Shown here in pieces: positions 17,642 through 26,127 of a stretch of DNA of 64,000 nucleotides; the first letter of the stretch is position 1; the number at the start of each line of letters is the position of its first letter. Source of the stretch: Chitinispirillum alkaliphilum (GTDB lineage: Bacteria; Fibrobacterota; Chitinivibrionia; Chitinivibrionales; Chitinispirillaceae); the NCBI GenBank assembly GCA_001045525.1, contig LDWW01000017.1, positions 24,990 through 88,989 on the forward strand, written 5' to 3'. The position numbers and the translations under genes are program-made. The notes under the pieces are model-generated. The model was not told the DNA's origin and ran no database searches. It saw only the letters and a list, made by a program, of their open reading frames with translations.

Positions 17642-19069
17642 TTATTCAACGGCGGTACGAATCTGGACCCCTGAATAGTAAGCTCTTAAAATGCGGTCAA
17701 AGGTGTAGCCCGCCCTCGATCTGCCGATTGCCCCTACCTGACACATCCCAACACCGTGCCCAAATCCTCTGCCTGCGACCACCAGTCTGTTTCTGTCACT
17801 TTCCTTTACTGTGAAATTTGAGCTGAACAATATACCCTGCTGATTGTTGTTTCGCCGCAGTAGGAACCTGATTCTATCACCACCGGCGAGGAAATTCCCA
17901 CCCGAGGAGTTAATGGAAGCGCTTTTAATTCTTCCGCACGAAAACCGCTGGTTTACATTTATTGATCTGAATGCCCCGGAGTATGGAGTGGTAAGCCTTC
18001 CGTCCCGGGAATGATTAGTCAGAATAGTGGAAAGCTGCCTGAGGTTCCAGCTCTCTTCCCAGGTAAAAAGGCGCGAGAAGTGACAATAGGCCACGCCCTC
18101 TGAGTTCAGATCCGACACAGAACGCAAATAGGGGTAGGGGCTGTGCTGAGCCCAGACCTCGTGAACATTAGCTGTCTGCCCCCCGCAGGTGGAGTGATAG
18201 TAGGCATGAATTATCTCGTCCCCATAGGCCATAACCAAATCCTTGGTCAACCTAATAGCCATGTCGGTATAACGGTATTCATCATTTGCCCCCCCGTATA
18301 CCTGATCAGCAACAGTACTCAGAACATCAAAATCCCTGGTTCTGTTTGCTTTCATTCTCACATAAACGTAGGTGCGGGCTGCAACTGCCTGACTTTTCAT
18401 GGCGGCCATCTCAGGCTCTCCAAGCCGCCCTATCTCCCTTGGGACAACCCCTCTTAAGTAATCTTCAACACCCACTACATTTACCACAGAAAAGCTGTTT
18501 CGGCCTTCTGAAAGTAAAATCAAATTACCTCTGTAACTATCCTCCCCCACCTCAACAAACTGCATAAGACTGCTTAAACTCAGGGTACAGGGAAGGGGAA
18601 TTTGCCTTGTCTCTCCATCCACAGTTGCACTTATCCTTGATCCATCACCAAGAGCCTGAACATGAACTCTTCCCCTGAAAGCAACACTACCCCCGCGGTA
18701 TCTTATGGTAGCTCTGGATGGTGTGTATATTGTCTTTGAGCGCGCATGCCGCCTGATCATCACCCGTACCGGTCTTTTTTCGACTCTTATGGGTGGATAT
18801 CTGTAGGAAACAGTTTTTTCTTCCTCGAAACTGTCAGAAATTTTTTGGGAATCCCGGGGTGTGTCTTCCCTGAAAGCAACCGAGAAGTCGATTATCTCCT
18901 CTTCAGAGATAAAGTCTTCAGCAGAATCCACTTCGGTTTTAAACGCTTCAGCAGGCATATCCGGTGCAATCCCCCCTGGTGGATTAGGCACCAGAAAAGG
19001 AGTTGAACACCCGAATGTTAAAGAGAAGACAACAGCAAAAGAAGTTTTAAGTTTTCTGAGATTGTTCAC
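17642..19069 (-). CDS. SpoIID/LytB-domain protein (amidase enhancer-like), probable lipoprotein
   Basis: 475 residues. The N-terminus has a lipobox-like LTFGCSTPF after a hydrophobic stretch, so it is probably an envelope lipoprotein. A long, low-conservation acidic/Arg-rich segment (residues 30-110) precedes the SpoIID domain: AMKSQAVAARTYVYVRMKAN, YHSTCGGQTANVHEVW and GRGFGHGVGMCQVGAIGRS are its hallmark motifs. SpoIID proteins are lytic transglycosylases or amidase activators acting on denuded peptidoglycan. The GTG start at 19069 overlaps the end of def by 23 bp, implying co-transcription. The domain call is secure; the physiological role in a non-sporulating diderm is not. Confidence 0.87.
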   Translation of the reverse strand: MNNLRKLKTSFAVVFSLTFGCSTPFLVPNPPGGIAPDMPAEAFKTEVDSAEDFISEEEIIDFSVAFREDTPRDSQKISDSFEEEKTVSYRYPPIRVEKRPVRVMIRRHARSKTIYTPSRATIRYRGGSVAFRGRVHVQALGDGSRISATVDGETRQIPLPCTLSLSSLMQFVEVGEDSYRGNLILLSEGRNSFSVVNVVGVEDYLRGVVPREIGRLGEPEMAAMKSQAVAARTYVYVRMKANRTRDFDVLSTVADQVYGGANDEYRYTDMAIRLTKDLVMAYGDEIIHAYYHSTCGGQTANVHEVWAQHSPYPYLRSVSDLNSEGVAYCHFSRLFTWEESWNLRQLSTILTNHSRDGRLTTPYSGAFRSINVNQRFSCGRIKSASINSSGGNFLAGGDRIRFLLRRNNNQQGILFSSNFTVKESDRNRLVVAGRGFGHGVGMCQVGAIGRSRAGYTFDRILRAYYSGVQIRTAVE

Positions 19070-19568
19070 GTCGTGCCCTGGAGATTTTCTTCAGTTTTCC
19101 GCTTATAAGACTGCGCTGAAGGGGCGAGACATGATCGATAAAAAGAATACCGTTCAAGTGATCGATTTCGTGTTGCAAAGCACGCGCCAGAAGTCCCCTG
19201 GCATTTTCAATCAGGTACTCTCTGCCATTTTCATCCTGAGCTTTCACAGAAACAGTTTCAGGACGATTAACAGTAAGAGTGATACCAGGAATACTGAGAC
19301 ACCCCTCATCGTAATCTTGCTTTTCTTCAGAAGAATATACTATTTCGGGATTAATCAGTACATAGGGATCTTCTTCCCCCCCGCTTGTGTCTATGACCAC
19401 CACTCTTACACTCTTACCCACCTGCGGTGCGGCAAGTCCAACTCCATCCTCCCTTTGCATAGCCTCAACCATCTCCTCAACAAAGCTACGCAGAGCGTCA
19501 TCGAAATGCTCTACAGGCAGAGCTTTTTTTCTGAGAACAGGGTCTCCATATAAACATAGTTCTAACAT
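19047..19568 (-). CDS. def: Peptide deformylase
   Basis: 173 residues. All three metal/active-site motifs are present: GVGLAAPQVG (residues 42-51), EGCLSIPG (88-95, Cys ligand) and HEIDHLNG (133-140, two His ligands and catalytic Glu). The enzyme removes the formyl group from nascent polypeptides. The ATG at 19568 follows GGGAGAATC. The neighbours yajC and the SpoIID gene lie on the same strand. The methionyl-tRNA formyltransferase that creates its substrate group is further along at 24542, not adjacent as it often is. Confidence 0.96.
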   Translation of the reverse strand: MLELCLYGDPVLRKKALPVEHFDDALRSFVEEMVEAMQREDGVGLAAPQVGKSVRVVVIDTSGGEEDPYVLINPEIVYSSEEKQDYDEGCLSIPGITLTVNRPETVSVKAQDENGREYLIENARGLLARALQHEIDHLNGILFIDHVSPLQRSLISGKLKKISRARREQSQKT

Positions 19569-19606
19569 ACAGCAGTTGATTCTCCCTTACAGACTCAGGA
19601 ACCTTT

Positions 19607-19954
19607 CTATTTGTTTTCATCTGTTATTACGGATGAAACCGATGATTTGGTAACTTCAATTACAGTATTTTCACCAGTTTTAATAGTAAGGTTATCCCCT
19701 TTGGTATTGCCGATAGTTCCCACAATCCCCCCGACGGTAACGACCCTGTCCCCTTTTTTAACATTCTGTAACATAAGCTGACGCGCTTTCTGCTTCTTTT
19801 TTTCAGGGACGATCATAAGGAAATAAACAATCAGAAGAATAGGAATCATCATTATAAGAAAATTACCGGGTCCAGGAGCCGGCTGGGTTTCCTGTGCCTG
19901 TACAACCTGAGCAAAAAACGGGATCGCCATAACGGAAAAGATACGTGTATTCAT
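19607..19954 (-). CDS. yajC: Preprotein translocase accessory subunit YajC
   Basis: 115 residues. The N-terminus has signal-like character (MNTRIFSVMAIPFFAQVVQA) with a Pro/Gln linker, then the single membrane helix FLIMMIPILLIVYFLMIVP, the conserved PEKKKQKARQ and VKKGDRVVTVGGIVGTIG. YajC associates with SecDF in the Sec translocon. A clear AAGGAGTTATGTA precedes the ATG. The N-terminal extension before the membrane helix is longer than in E. coli YajC but common in Bacteroidetes/Fibrobacterota-type homologues. secD and secF are not in the window. Confidence 0.92.
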   Translation of the reverse strand: MNTRIFSVMAIPFFAQVVQAQETQPAPGPGNFLIMMIPILLIVYFLMIVPEKKKQKARQLMLQNVKKGDRVVTVGGIVGTIGNTKGDNLTIKTGENTVIEVTKSSVSSVITDENK

Positions 19955-20339
19955 TACATAACTCCTTTTCGGATAAATATCTCTTTAAACCAACAGTAGG
20001 ATCAAAACTACAGAATGCCCCTAAAATACGTGCAAAGCAGAAGTCGTGTCAACGCGAAGTTTTTTTTCCTGTATGCAGATTGATCAAACGGTTTAGTTCC
20101 TGTGAGCCCCCAAACTGATGAACAATTCCCAGAATAATTGTTCTCTTCAAGGCAGTTTAAAACTATATTTTTCTCTACCCAAGTAACTGCTTCAAAATTT
20201 TTAACCTTAATTAAATCCTTCATAGATTCAGCTGTTTGAGATGAGTTCAGGTTTCTTATGGTTCTCTATTACTAAACCTCTCTTACAAAGATGTATTTTC
20301 AGCTGAAGCCACCTAACTTTAACCTAAAAACCGGTAGTA
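19955..20339. other. Divergent intergenic region, no convincing gene
   Basis: 385 bp between yajC (minus) and an amidohydrolase (plus), so it should carry both promoters. An open frame of 71 codons exists on minus at 20008-20223 but has no recognisable domain, unusual composition for this genome and no ribosome site, and is not called. No terminator or clear promoter consensus was found. Confidence 0.5.
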
Positions 20340-21563
20340 ATGAACACAATCTATTTTGCCCGCTATATATATCTGGAAAGTGGAGAAATTCTTTTAAACG
20401 GAGCCGTTTCGGTCAGCGGTAACCGCATAGTCGATGTTGCTCCCCGGGGCAGAATAAAAAGAAACAGAAATGACAGAGTCGTCAACCTTGGTAACCTGCT
20501 GCTTCTGCCCGGGTTTATTAATATGCACACCCATCTGGAAGAGTGTGTAGCCAGGGGCAGCACCAAAGAGCCAAATGAAACATTCACGAAGTTTTTACAA
20601 CAGAAGAACAGGCGTGTACAGGAGACCCCTGAAGAGGTAAAGCTTGCCTCGATGCGTCTGAATGTGCGTGAACTTCTGGCTGAAGGGGTCACCTCCGTGG
20701 TTGATTCAAGCAGCAGCCAGCTGTCCTTAAATATCCTGAAAGAAGAAAACATCAGGTCCTGGGTTATAAGCGAGATCCACGACAACAGCACAAAGATAGT
20801 TTTGCCCCAACTGAACGAATCAGACAGAAACAGAGAAAAAAATCTCTTCATGAGCAGCGGGATCGGACCACATGCATTATTTTCTCTCACTCCACAGAAA
20901 CAGAAAAAAATCATAAATTTCACCTACGAAAATGATTGCATCTGGATGACTCATCTTGCAGAAAGTTCAGAAGAACTACAGGCATTCTCTGAACAGAGCG
21001 GGGATCTATTTTCCCACATGACAGAAAAAAAAGAGTGGCCATTTAAAAACTCCCCCCATGGCTCTGCACACCATGCAATCAGACACAACCTCATCCCTTC
21101 AAATGGGATATGCATACACTGCAATTATCTAAACGGTCATGAACTGACACTGCTTGCAGCAAAACGGATATCTGTTGTGCTGTGTAATCAGTATACCCAA
21201 ATGATGAATCATAAGAGTTTTCCTCTTGAAGTGGCACTGAACAGAGGGGTGTCCATATGCCTTGGAACAGAGGGGGTTGCAGCAGCCGGCGAGATGAGTT
21301 TGTTTGATGAGCTGTTCAGCCTGAGGATGGCCCACCCTCATATCCCTGCAAGAGAGATGCTTAAATGGGTAACAACCAATCCTGCTGCAGCATTAAGAAT
21401 GTCAGAACATCTGGGTTCAATATCCCCGGGAAAACTTGCAGACATAATCGGCGTCAGGTTTGCCTACGATACATCCCAGGATCTTCTTGAGGAGATGCTC
21501 ATGGAAGACCCTGAGATACAGTTCGTCCTGATAGACGGAGAAGAGGTTATTGTAAACTATTAG
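20340..21563 (+). CDS. Amidohydrolase (cytosine deaminase/TRZ-ATZ-like) with Glu replacing the usual Asp ligand
   Basis: 407 residues of the amidohydrolase superfamily. LPGFINMHTHLEE carries the HxH metal pair, MTHLAESSEEL the HxxE site, and GICIHCNYLNGHEL the next metal His. The region before the end (VSICLGTEGVAAAGEMSL) aligns with the GTD motif of S-adenosylhomocysteine/chlorohydrolase/aminofutalosine deaminase relatives, but the metal-binding Asp is Glu here. The terminal IDGEEVIVNY closes the composite beta-sandwich. Substrate is probably a purine-, triazine- or futalosine-like amine. It is a single plus-strand gene convergent with the next. No ribosome site is obvious at the ATG. Confidence 0.8.
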   Translation: MNTIYFARYIYLESGEILLNGAVSVSGNRIVDVAPRGRIKRNRNDRVVNLGNLLLLPGFINMHTHLEECVARGSTKEPNETFTKFLQQKNRRVQETPEEVKLASMRLNVRELLAEGVTSVVDSSSSQLSLNILKEENIRSWVISEIHDNSTKIVLPQLNESDRNREKNLFMSSGIGPHALFSLTPQKQKKIINFTYENDCIWMTHLAESSEELQAFSEQSGDLFSHMTEKKEWPFKNSPHGSAHHAIRHNLIPSNGICIHCNYLNGHELTLLAAKRISVVLCNQYTQMMNHKSFPLEVALNRGVSICLGTEGVAAAGEMSLFDELFSLRMAHPHIPAREMLKWVTTNPAAALRMSEHLGSISPGKLADIIGVRFAYDTSQDLLEEMLMEDPEIQFVLIDGEEVIVNY

Positions 21564-21572
21564 TGAGAGTCG

Positions 21573-21878
21573 CTATTGTTTCAGGATGCATTCTGTAAGT
21601 TTATCCACCAGAGAATCAACTGCAGCCTGGGGCGAGACATCACCGTCTTCAATTATACCTTTGTACTTTCCAACAAAATCCGGATCCCTCAGAAACCGGA
21701 TATGTTTTTTCACTATTGCAGCCTCTTTATTACGCGATAAGGCATTCAAAGCTTCTGCTGTGCGTTCGAGTGATTCGATTATGGAACTGATCTCTTTTTC
21801 GAAAACGACCTGAGGTCCATCTATATACATTTTCATTTTTCCCACTGTACAGTGGGATACATTTTCTCTTATTTTCAT
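21573..21878 (-). CDS. Small protein resembling the helical N-terminal segment of PTS enzyme I
   Basis: 101 residues, cytoplasmic. GPQVVFEKEISSIIESLERT, then EAAIVKKHIRFLRDPDFVGK and QAAVDSLVDKL, follow the pattern of the PEP-utilising N-terminal (HPr-binding) helical domain of PtsI: a helix with repeated Glu/Leu, then a His-x-x-x-L-x-D-P segment. The catalytic phosphohistidine domain and PEP-binding barrel are absent. A good ribosome site (AGGAGAGGATAT) precedes the ATG, so it is probably translated as a stand-alone protein. It could be a regulatory partner of a phosphotransfer protein or a coincidental helical protein; this needs a profile search. Confidence 0.5.
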   Translation of the reverse strand: MKIRENVSHCTVGKMKMYIDGPQVVFEKEISSIIESLERTAEALNALSRNKEAAIVKKHIRFLRDPDFVGKYKGIIEDGDVSPQAAVDSLVDKLTECILKQ

Positions 21879-21944
21879 ATATCCTCTCCTACTGATTACA
21901 AACTATTTACCTGCACATTAAACCCGCCATTTTCAATGGTCATA

Positions 21945-22316
21945 TCAATTCAAAAGAGGATATGAGACTGGCAGAGAGACAGTTGAAAACTGATCACTGA
22001 AACTTTCGACCTTCAAGAAACGCTTATACGAATTGCTTTGCTCAAAATTCGGTTTTGAAAAGACAAGCCGGTTTCTTGATCTTAGATCTTCAGGAGATTT
22101 GGGTTTGGTTTTGGGCCTTCTCCTGAAACAGTGTTCCTCATTTTCGGCACAGATTTTAACCTCTGCGTCGGCACAGGCATCAATGAAGATATTCTGGATT
22201 TCAGAGCAGCTAATCGCTTCAGTAGTTTTCTGCGAAGCAAAAACCGAAACAGCCGCAAACATCAGTAACCCGCAGCTGTAGTAAATAACTCTTTGAAATT
22301 GATTTTTCATCTTCAT
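21945..22316 (-). CDS. Unrecognised secreted small protein
   Basis: 123 residues. A signal peptide (YYSCGLLMFAAVSVFASQ) is followed by a short mature region with four Cys (CSEIQNIFIDACADAEVKIC, EEHC), suggesting two disulfides, then a basic Arg/Lys/Pro segment (RRRPKTKPKSPEDLRSRNR). No family is recognised. It lies on the same strand between the PtsI-N-like gene and a predicted outer-membrane protein. A real gene is likely because of the coherent signal peptide and Cys spacing, but function is unknown. Confidence 0.5.
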   Translation of the reverse strand: MKMKNQFQRVIYYSCGLLMFAAVSVFASQKTTEAISCSEIQNIFIDACADAEVKICAENEEHCFRRRPKTKPKSPEDLRSRNRLVFSKPNFEQSNSYKRFLKVESFSDQFSTVSLPVSYPLLN

Positions 22317-22415
22317 ACATTTCTATCTTCGTTCAACATAACATATTATTGTCAAAACATTTATGAGACTTTTTCCGCTTAGAAAGATTTTGTAAACAGA
22401 ATCCGAATACCAGAC

Positions 22416-23141
22416 TTACCATTGATACTCAAACCAGGATGATACCCACAGCAAATCCCCTTCCCCCATACTTTTCAGATTGTCAAGCGCAAAGAGTTTG
22501 TTGAGAGATGCCGCGATCAGAAACTGATCGGTAAGATTATATGCAGCTTCCAAGCCCGTATAAATATGATTGAATCTGAAGTTATTATCCTCAGAAAGAT
22601 ACCCTGCGTCAATTCCCGTAATCACAAATGGGGTAAGCGTGAAAAGCTGCCCAACAGAGAACGTCCGGTCCAGACCGATTCCAATAAAGGCCCCCTTCTC
22701 CTCTTTAAAATCATACAACAGATCTGAAAACAAAACAGCCCCGGCAATCAGCGGAGTGTGTAACTCCAGGTAACCTTCTATGGTATATGGCTCGCGGGGA
22801 ACCGGAGTGAACTGAACACCGGCCCCCAGGTAGAGTTCTACCGGTCCAACGAAAAATCCATAAAGAGAGTAAAATGTAACGTCAAAAAGAGGCTGGGGAA
22901 TTCCGACTATGTTTGAGACTCCAAACAGAAGAGGCCCTAGAGAATATTCAAACACACCTTCCAAAATTGTTGCATTGGGCAGCTCATCTACACCTTCAGA
23001 CACATAGGAGCTGCTCCATTCAACAATTCCGATCAGATTGGTGTTCCCCTCATCGGCTAAAAGTGTATTTACACTTAAAGCATACAGTGAGAAAATCAGA
23101 ACTATTTTTGGCAGGATCAAATCAGCTATCCCTCCATTCAC
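22416..23141 (-). CDS. Predicted outer-membrane beta-barrel protein (TorF-like)
   Basis: About 235-241 residues. A hydrophobic signal segment (ILPKIVLIFSLYALSVNTLLA) is followed by alternating amphipathic strands; GIVEWSSSYVSEGVDEL resembles the first strand and 'SxYxxxG' turn of the TorF/putative-porin group, and the protein ends in an aromatic (WFEYQW), the usual barrel C-terminus. Two starts are possible: GTG at 23141, or TTG at 23120, which has GGAGGG eight bases upstream. The second gives a normal signal peptide and is slightly preferred on ribosome-site grounds. Substrate or role unknown. Confidence 0.65.
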   Translation of the reverse strand: MNGGIADLILPKIVLIFSLYALSVNTLLADEGNTNLIGIVEWSSSYVSEGVDELPNATILEGVFEYSLGPLLFGVSNIVGIPQPLFDVTFYSLYGFFVGPVELYLGAGVQFTPVPREPYTIEGYLELHTPLIAGAVLFSDLLYDFKEEKGAFIGIGLDRTFSVGQLFTLTPFVITGIDAGYLSEDNNFRFNHIYTGLEAAYNLTDQFLIAASLNKLFALDNLKSMGEGDLLWVSSWFEYQW

Positions 23142-23222
23142 CTGATTTATTTTTGTGTGATTTTCCAGGTTTATGAAGAGAAAGCCCCGCTAAAACAGTG
23201 CCAAAAAAGAGGCGCTGTAATG

Positions 23223-24545
23223 CTACTGTTTTACAAATCGTGCTGCAAACATACCATCAAGCTCATGATCGTAAGGTGTAATTCTTAAACACCCGCTGTT
23301 ATCGATAAACATACCGGGAACAGATTCAGGCGCCTCATCGAGTTTGAAGTCCGGATGAGAAGAGAGGAACCACTCAACCTGCTGTTCATTTTCCTCAGGT
23401 TCAATGGAGCAGGTTGAATAGACCATTACCCCAGCGGTTCCTATAGTGGAAGCAGCACTTTCCATCAGCTTTCTCTGTAAGTTCACTACAGACTCTATAT
23501 CACTTGGTTTACGTGTCCAGCGTCCGTCAGGATGGCGCTGCAACACACCGCTACCCGTGCAGGGTGCATCGAGAAGGACCTTATCAAAATGTCCAGTGAA
23601 AGGCGGATGTGTTCCATCACAGGCGATTGGATATATATTTTCAAGTCCCATGCGTTTATAGTTTTGAATAACTTTGAGCAACCGGTGTATTTTCAGCTCG
23701 CATGCCACAACGGATCCCTGTTCCTGAGCAATTTCAGCCATAAGAACAGTTTTTCCACCCGGAGCAGAACAGAGGTCCAGTATATGCTCAGCCCTCTGCA
23801 CATCCATCATCGCAGTTACCCAGCCGGATGAAGGGGCCTGTACATTGCAAAGCCCCATTTTCAAAAGACGAATATTTTGAGGATCGAGCGGTTTTTTCAT
23901 TTTGTAATAAAGATTCAAATACCCCGTTGCCGGTTCACACAGTGTGCGCACATCGGCTTCAAACTGCTGGCGGGATATTTCACGAATTTTTCGTCTCAAA
24001 TAGATGGCCGGCTTTTTATTATTGAAGGCAAGCAGCTTTTTGGTTTTTGACAAACCGATCTGCTTAAGCCACCTCTCTACCATCCATTCGGGGTGCGAGT
24101 ACTCAACAGACAATCTGCGACAAAGATCTTTTTGCGGATCGGGAAGAGTGATTTGACGCTTTTTATTTATCACATTCCTCAACACAGCATTAACTACCCC
24201 TGAAGCAGCTTTGGTGTCAGGCTGCCCCTTGGCGATATTTACAGACTCATTAACTGCAGCATGGTCCGGAACCTTATCCATAAACATAATCTGGTACACC
24301 CCGATCTGAAGAATCCGCCTCAGAGTTGGTGACTGGAGGTTTTCTTCTATAGTCAGGAACTGATCGATTATATAATCCAGATATAGTTTGAACCGCATTA
24401 CACCATATACAAGTTCAAAGACAAACCTTCTATCCCGGTGATCGATCTTTACATTTTTTAAGACCCTGTCGGTTATGGAGTCAAGATCTCCCGGACGTGA
24501 ATCGTATTCAGACAAAACTTTTAATACAAGCTGCCGCGTGTTCAT
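23223..24545 (-). CDS. rsmB: 16S rRNA (cytosine-967-C5)-methyltransferase
   Basis: 440 residues. The N-terminal NusB-like RNA-binding domain (residues 1-140, VFELVYGVMRFKLYLDYII) is followed by a Rossmann methyltransferase domain: ILDLCSAPGGKTVLMAE binds S-adenosylmethionine, and LLDAPCTGSGVLQRHPD and MVYSTCSIEPEENE carry the two catalytic Cys of m5C RNA methyltransferases. Its ATG overlaps the fmt stop codon as ATGA, so fmt-rsmB form a translationally coupled pair, a common arrangement in bacteria. Length is normal for the family. Confidence 0.94.
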   Translation of the reverse strand: MNTRQLVLKVLSEYDSRPGDLDSITDRVLKNVKIDHRDRRFVFELVYGVMRFKLYLDYIIDQFLTIEENLQSPTLRRILQIGVYQIMFMDKVPDHAAVNESVNIAKGQPDTKAASGVVNAVLRNVINKKRQITLPDPQKDLCRRLSVEYSHPEWMVERWLKQIGLSKTKKLLAFNNKKPAIYLRRKIREISRQQFEADVRTLCEPATGYLNLYYKMKKPLDPQNIRLLKMGLCNVQAPSSGWVTAMMDVQRAEHILDLCSAPGGKTVLMAEIAQEQGSVVACELKIHRLLKVIQNYKRMGLENIYPIACDGTHPPFTGHFDKVLLDAPCTGSGVLQRHPDGRWTRKPSDIESVVNLQRKLMESAASTIGTAGVMVYSTCSIEPEENEQQVEWFLSSHPDFKLDEAPESVPGMFIDNSGCLRITPYDHELDGMFAARFVKQ

Positions 24546-25468
24546 TGCAGTTTACTTCCTTCTGTTAATCGGTTCCCCAGCAGAAATGCTTCAACACTCA
24601 TTTTTTTTCGCCCCTCGGGTTTTACTTCCAGAATTTTAAGACAGCCCCGGGCACATTTTACGCTAAAATAATCTTTCCCAATCTCCACAACACTTCCCGG
24701 CTCAGAGCCTTCCCTGCAATCTGTGACCTGAGCCCATTCGATTCCCAAACGTTTACCCTGCAGGTTGGTACAGGTCCCGGGAAAAGGTTTAAATGCACGG
24801 ATTTTGTTGTATATCTGCTCAGCAGAGAGATTCCAGTCTACAAAAGCCTCTTCTCTTCGCAACTTTGGAGCCCTGGTGATTTTCTCCTCATCCTGTTTTT
24901 GGGGTTTGAGATTGCCGCTTTTAATTCCATCTATTGCCTCCATCAGCCCCTCTGCACCCAAATGGGTTAGCCTCTGATACAGATCAGGAGTGCACTCCTG
25001 AGGCTTAATGCCAATTTTTTTCTGAATCAGAATCTCCCCGGCATCTATCCCTTCATTTATTCTGAAAACAGTCACACCTGTTTCTCTCTCCCCCGCTTCA
25101 ATTGCCCTGTGGATAGGGGCAGCTCCCCGGTATTTGGGCAACAAAGAGGCGTGGATATTAACAGTGCCCAGTCTGGGAATTGAGAAAACCTCTCTGGGCA
25201 AAATTCTGTATGCAACCACTACGAAAAGATCAGCATCGAGCGCTTTGAGCTGATCGGTAAATTCCGCAGTCTTCAGATCAGAAGGGGTCATGAGCGGATG
25301 TACCCCCTCTTTTTCCGCATACTCATATACAGGAGAGTGACACATCTTCAACCCCCTGCCCTTTGGTTTTGCTGGCGTGGTCACAATACCCACTACCTGC
25401 TCAGATTTTCTGAGGTGCTCCAGAGCGGGAATCCCAAATTCTGCAGAGCCCATAAATACAATCCTCAT
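24542..25468 (-). CDS. fmt: Methionyl-tRNA formyltransferase
   Basis: 308 residues. MRIVFMGSAEFGIPALEHL is the canonical N-terminus, so the ATG at 25468 is chosen over a GTG eight codons upstream. HASLLPKYRGAAPIHRAIE contains the catalytic Asn/His/Asp neighbourhood, GVTVFRINEGIDAGEIL follows, and the C-terminal domain (FKPFPGTCTNLQGKRLGI) binds tRNA. It formylates the initiator Met-tRNA. It is coupled to rsmB by a four-base overlap. Confidence 0.95.
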   Translation of the reverse strand: MRIVFMGSAEFGIPALEHLRKSEQVVGIVTTPAKPKGRGLKMCHSPVYEYAEKEGVHPLMTPSDLKTAEFTDQLKALDADLFVVVAYRILPREVFSIPRLGTVNIHASLLPKYRGAAPIHRAIEAGERETGVTVFRINEGIDAGEILIQKKIGIKPQECTPDLYQRLTHLGAEGLMEAIDGIKSGNLKPQKQDEEKITRAPKLRREEAFVDWNLSAEQIYNKIRAFKPFPGTCTNLQGKRLGIEWAQVTDCREGSEPGSVVEIGKDYFSVKCARGCLKILEVKPEGRKKMSVEAFLLGNRLTEGSKLQ

Positions 25469-25674
25469 ACACCACCCATTCTTCCCTGACACAATTTAAT
25501 CTTTAAATTAAGGATATAAAATACCATATGAATTAGAGCATGATGATATAAATAACTTCTGCCCTTCAAAAACTGTGCAATGGGCCAGGGAGGCACAAAT
25601 TTGCTTTTATCCTCCCCAGATGGTAGTTTTCTATTTTAACAAGCAAATTTCTTTGTAGCTATGGAGGTGAAAAG

Positions 25675-26052
25675 ATGGCAACAGCATTCTTACCTATAGA
25701 AAACCCCAGTATATACTGCCGTTTTTGCAACAAAATCGTCCCTATGCAGCTTGATCGCAGCATTGCCGAAAACGGTAAAACCGTGGATAGAAAATCCACC
25801 TTCGAATACTGCTGCAGCAAATGCCTCAAAACAGTATGCTTCAGCGGTAATGATCTTCAGGAAAAATGTGAAGATACTCCACAGGAATGTCGTACCTATG
25901 CTCCCAAAGAATCATTCTATATCGGAGAGCAGATTTTCCATCAGAAGTTCAATGAGACAGGCCTGATTGTAGGAAAGGAAAGCGGATCGCCAGAGAAGAT
26001 ACTTGTTCAGTTTGAAAAAGCAGGATTGGTAAAACTGATACAAAATATTTAA
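25675..26052 (+). CDS. Zinc-ribbon protein with UvrD/PcrA-tail-like C-terminal domain
   Basis: 125 residues. The N-terminal 60 contain CRFCNK and CCSKCLKTVC, a plausible zinc ribbon. The C-terminal 50 (FYIGEQIFHQKFNETGLIVG, ILVQFEKAGLVKLIQN) resemble the small beta-barrel at the end of UvrD/PcrA helicases (G-D-x-V-x-H-x-x-F-G-x-G-x-V ... F...G-x-K-x-L), which contacts RNA polymerase in PcrA. GGAGGTGAAAAG upstream gives a strong ribosome site. A bidirectional terminator follows. Role is unassigned; a small transcription-associated or nucleic-acid-binding protein is a fair guess. Confidence 0.6.
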   Translation: MATAFLPIENPSIYCRFCNKIVPMQLDRSIAENGKTVDRKSTFEYCCSKCLKTVCFSGNDLQEKCEDTPQECRTYAPKESFYIGEQIFHQKFNETGLIVGKESGSPEKILVQFEKAGLVKLIQNI

Positions 26053-26068
26053 GACCAGATTTTTCTAT

Positions 26069-26107
26069 AAAAAAAGAGGGAGCTGTTTTTCAGGTCCCTC
26101 TTTTTTT
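26069..26107. terminator. Bidirectional intrinsic terminator
   Basis: AAAAAAGAGGGA and TCCCTCTTTTTT pair into a 12-bp stem around a 13-base loop. A-run and T-run flank it on either side, so it can stop both the plus-strand zinc-ribbon gene and the minus-strand hppA gene ending at 26128. Confidence 0.85.
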
Positions 26108-26127
26108 ATATCCAAAGGTGTTTTATT

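Noticed and set aside
20008..20223. 71-codon minus-strand frame between yajC and the amidohydrolase
   Set aside because: No ribosome site, no signal or domain, odd composition; more likely chance.
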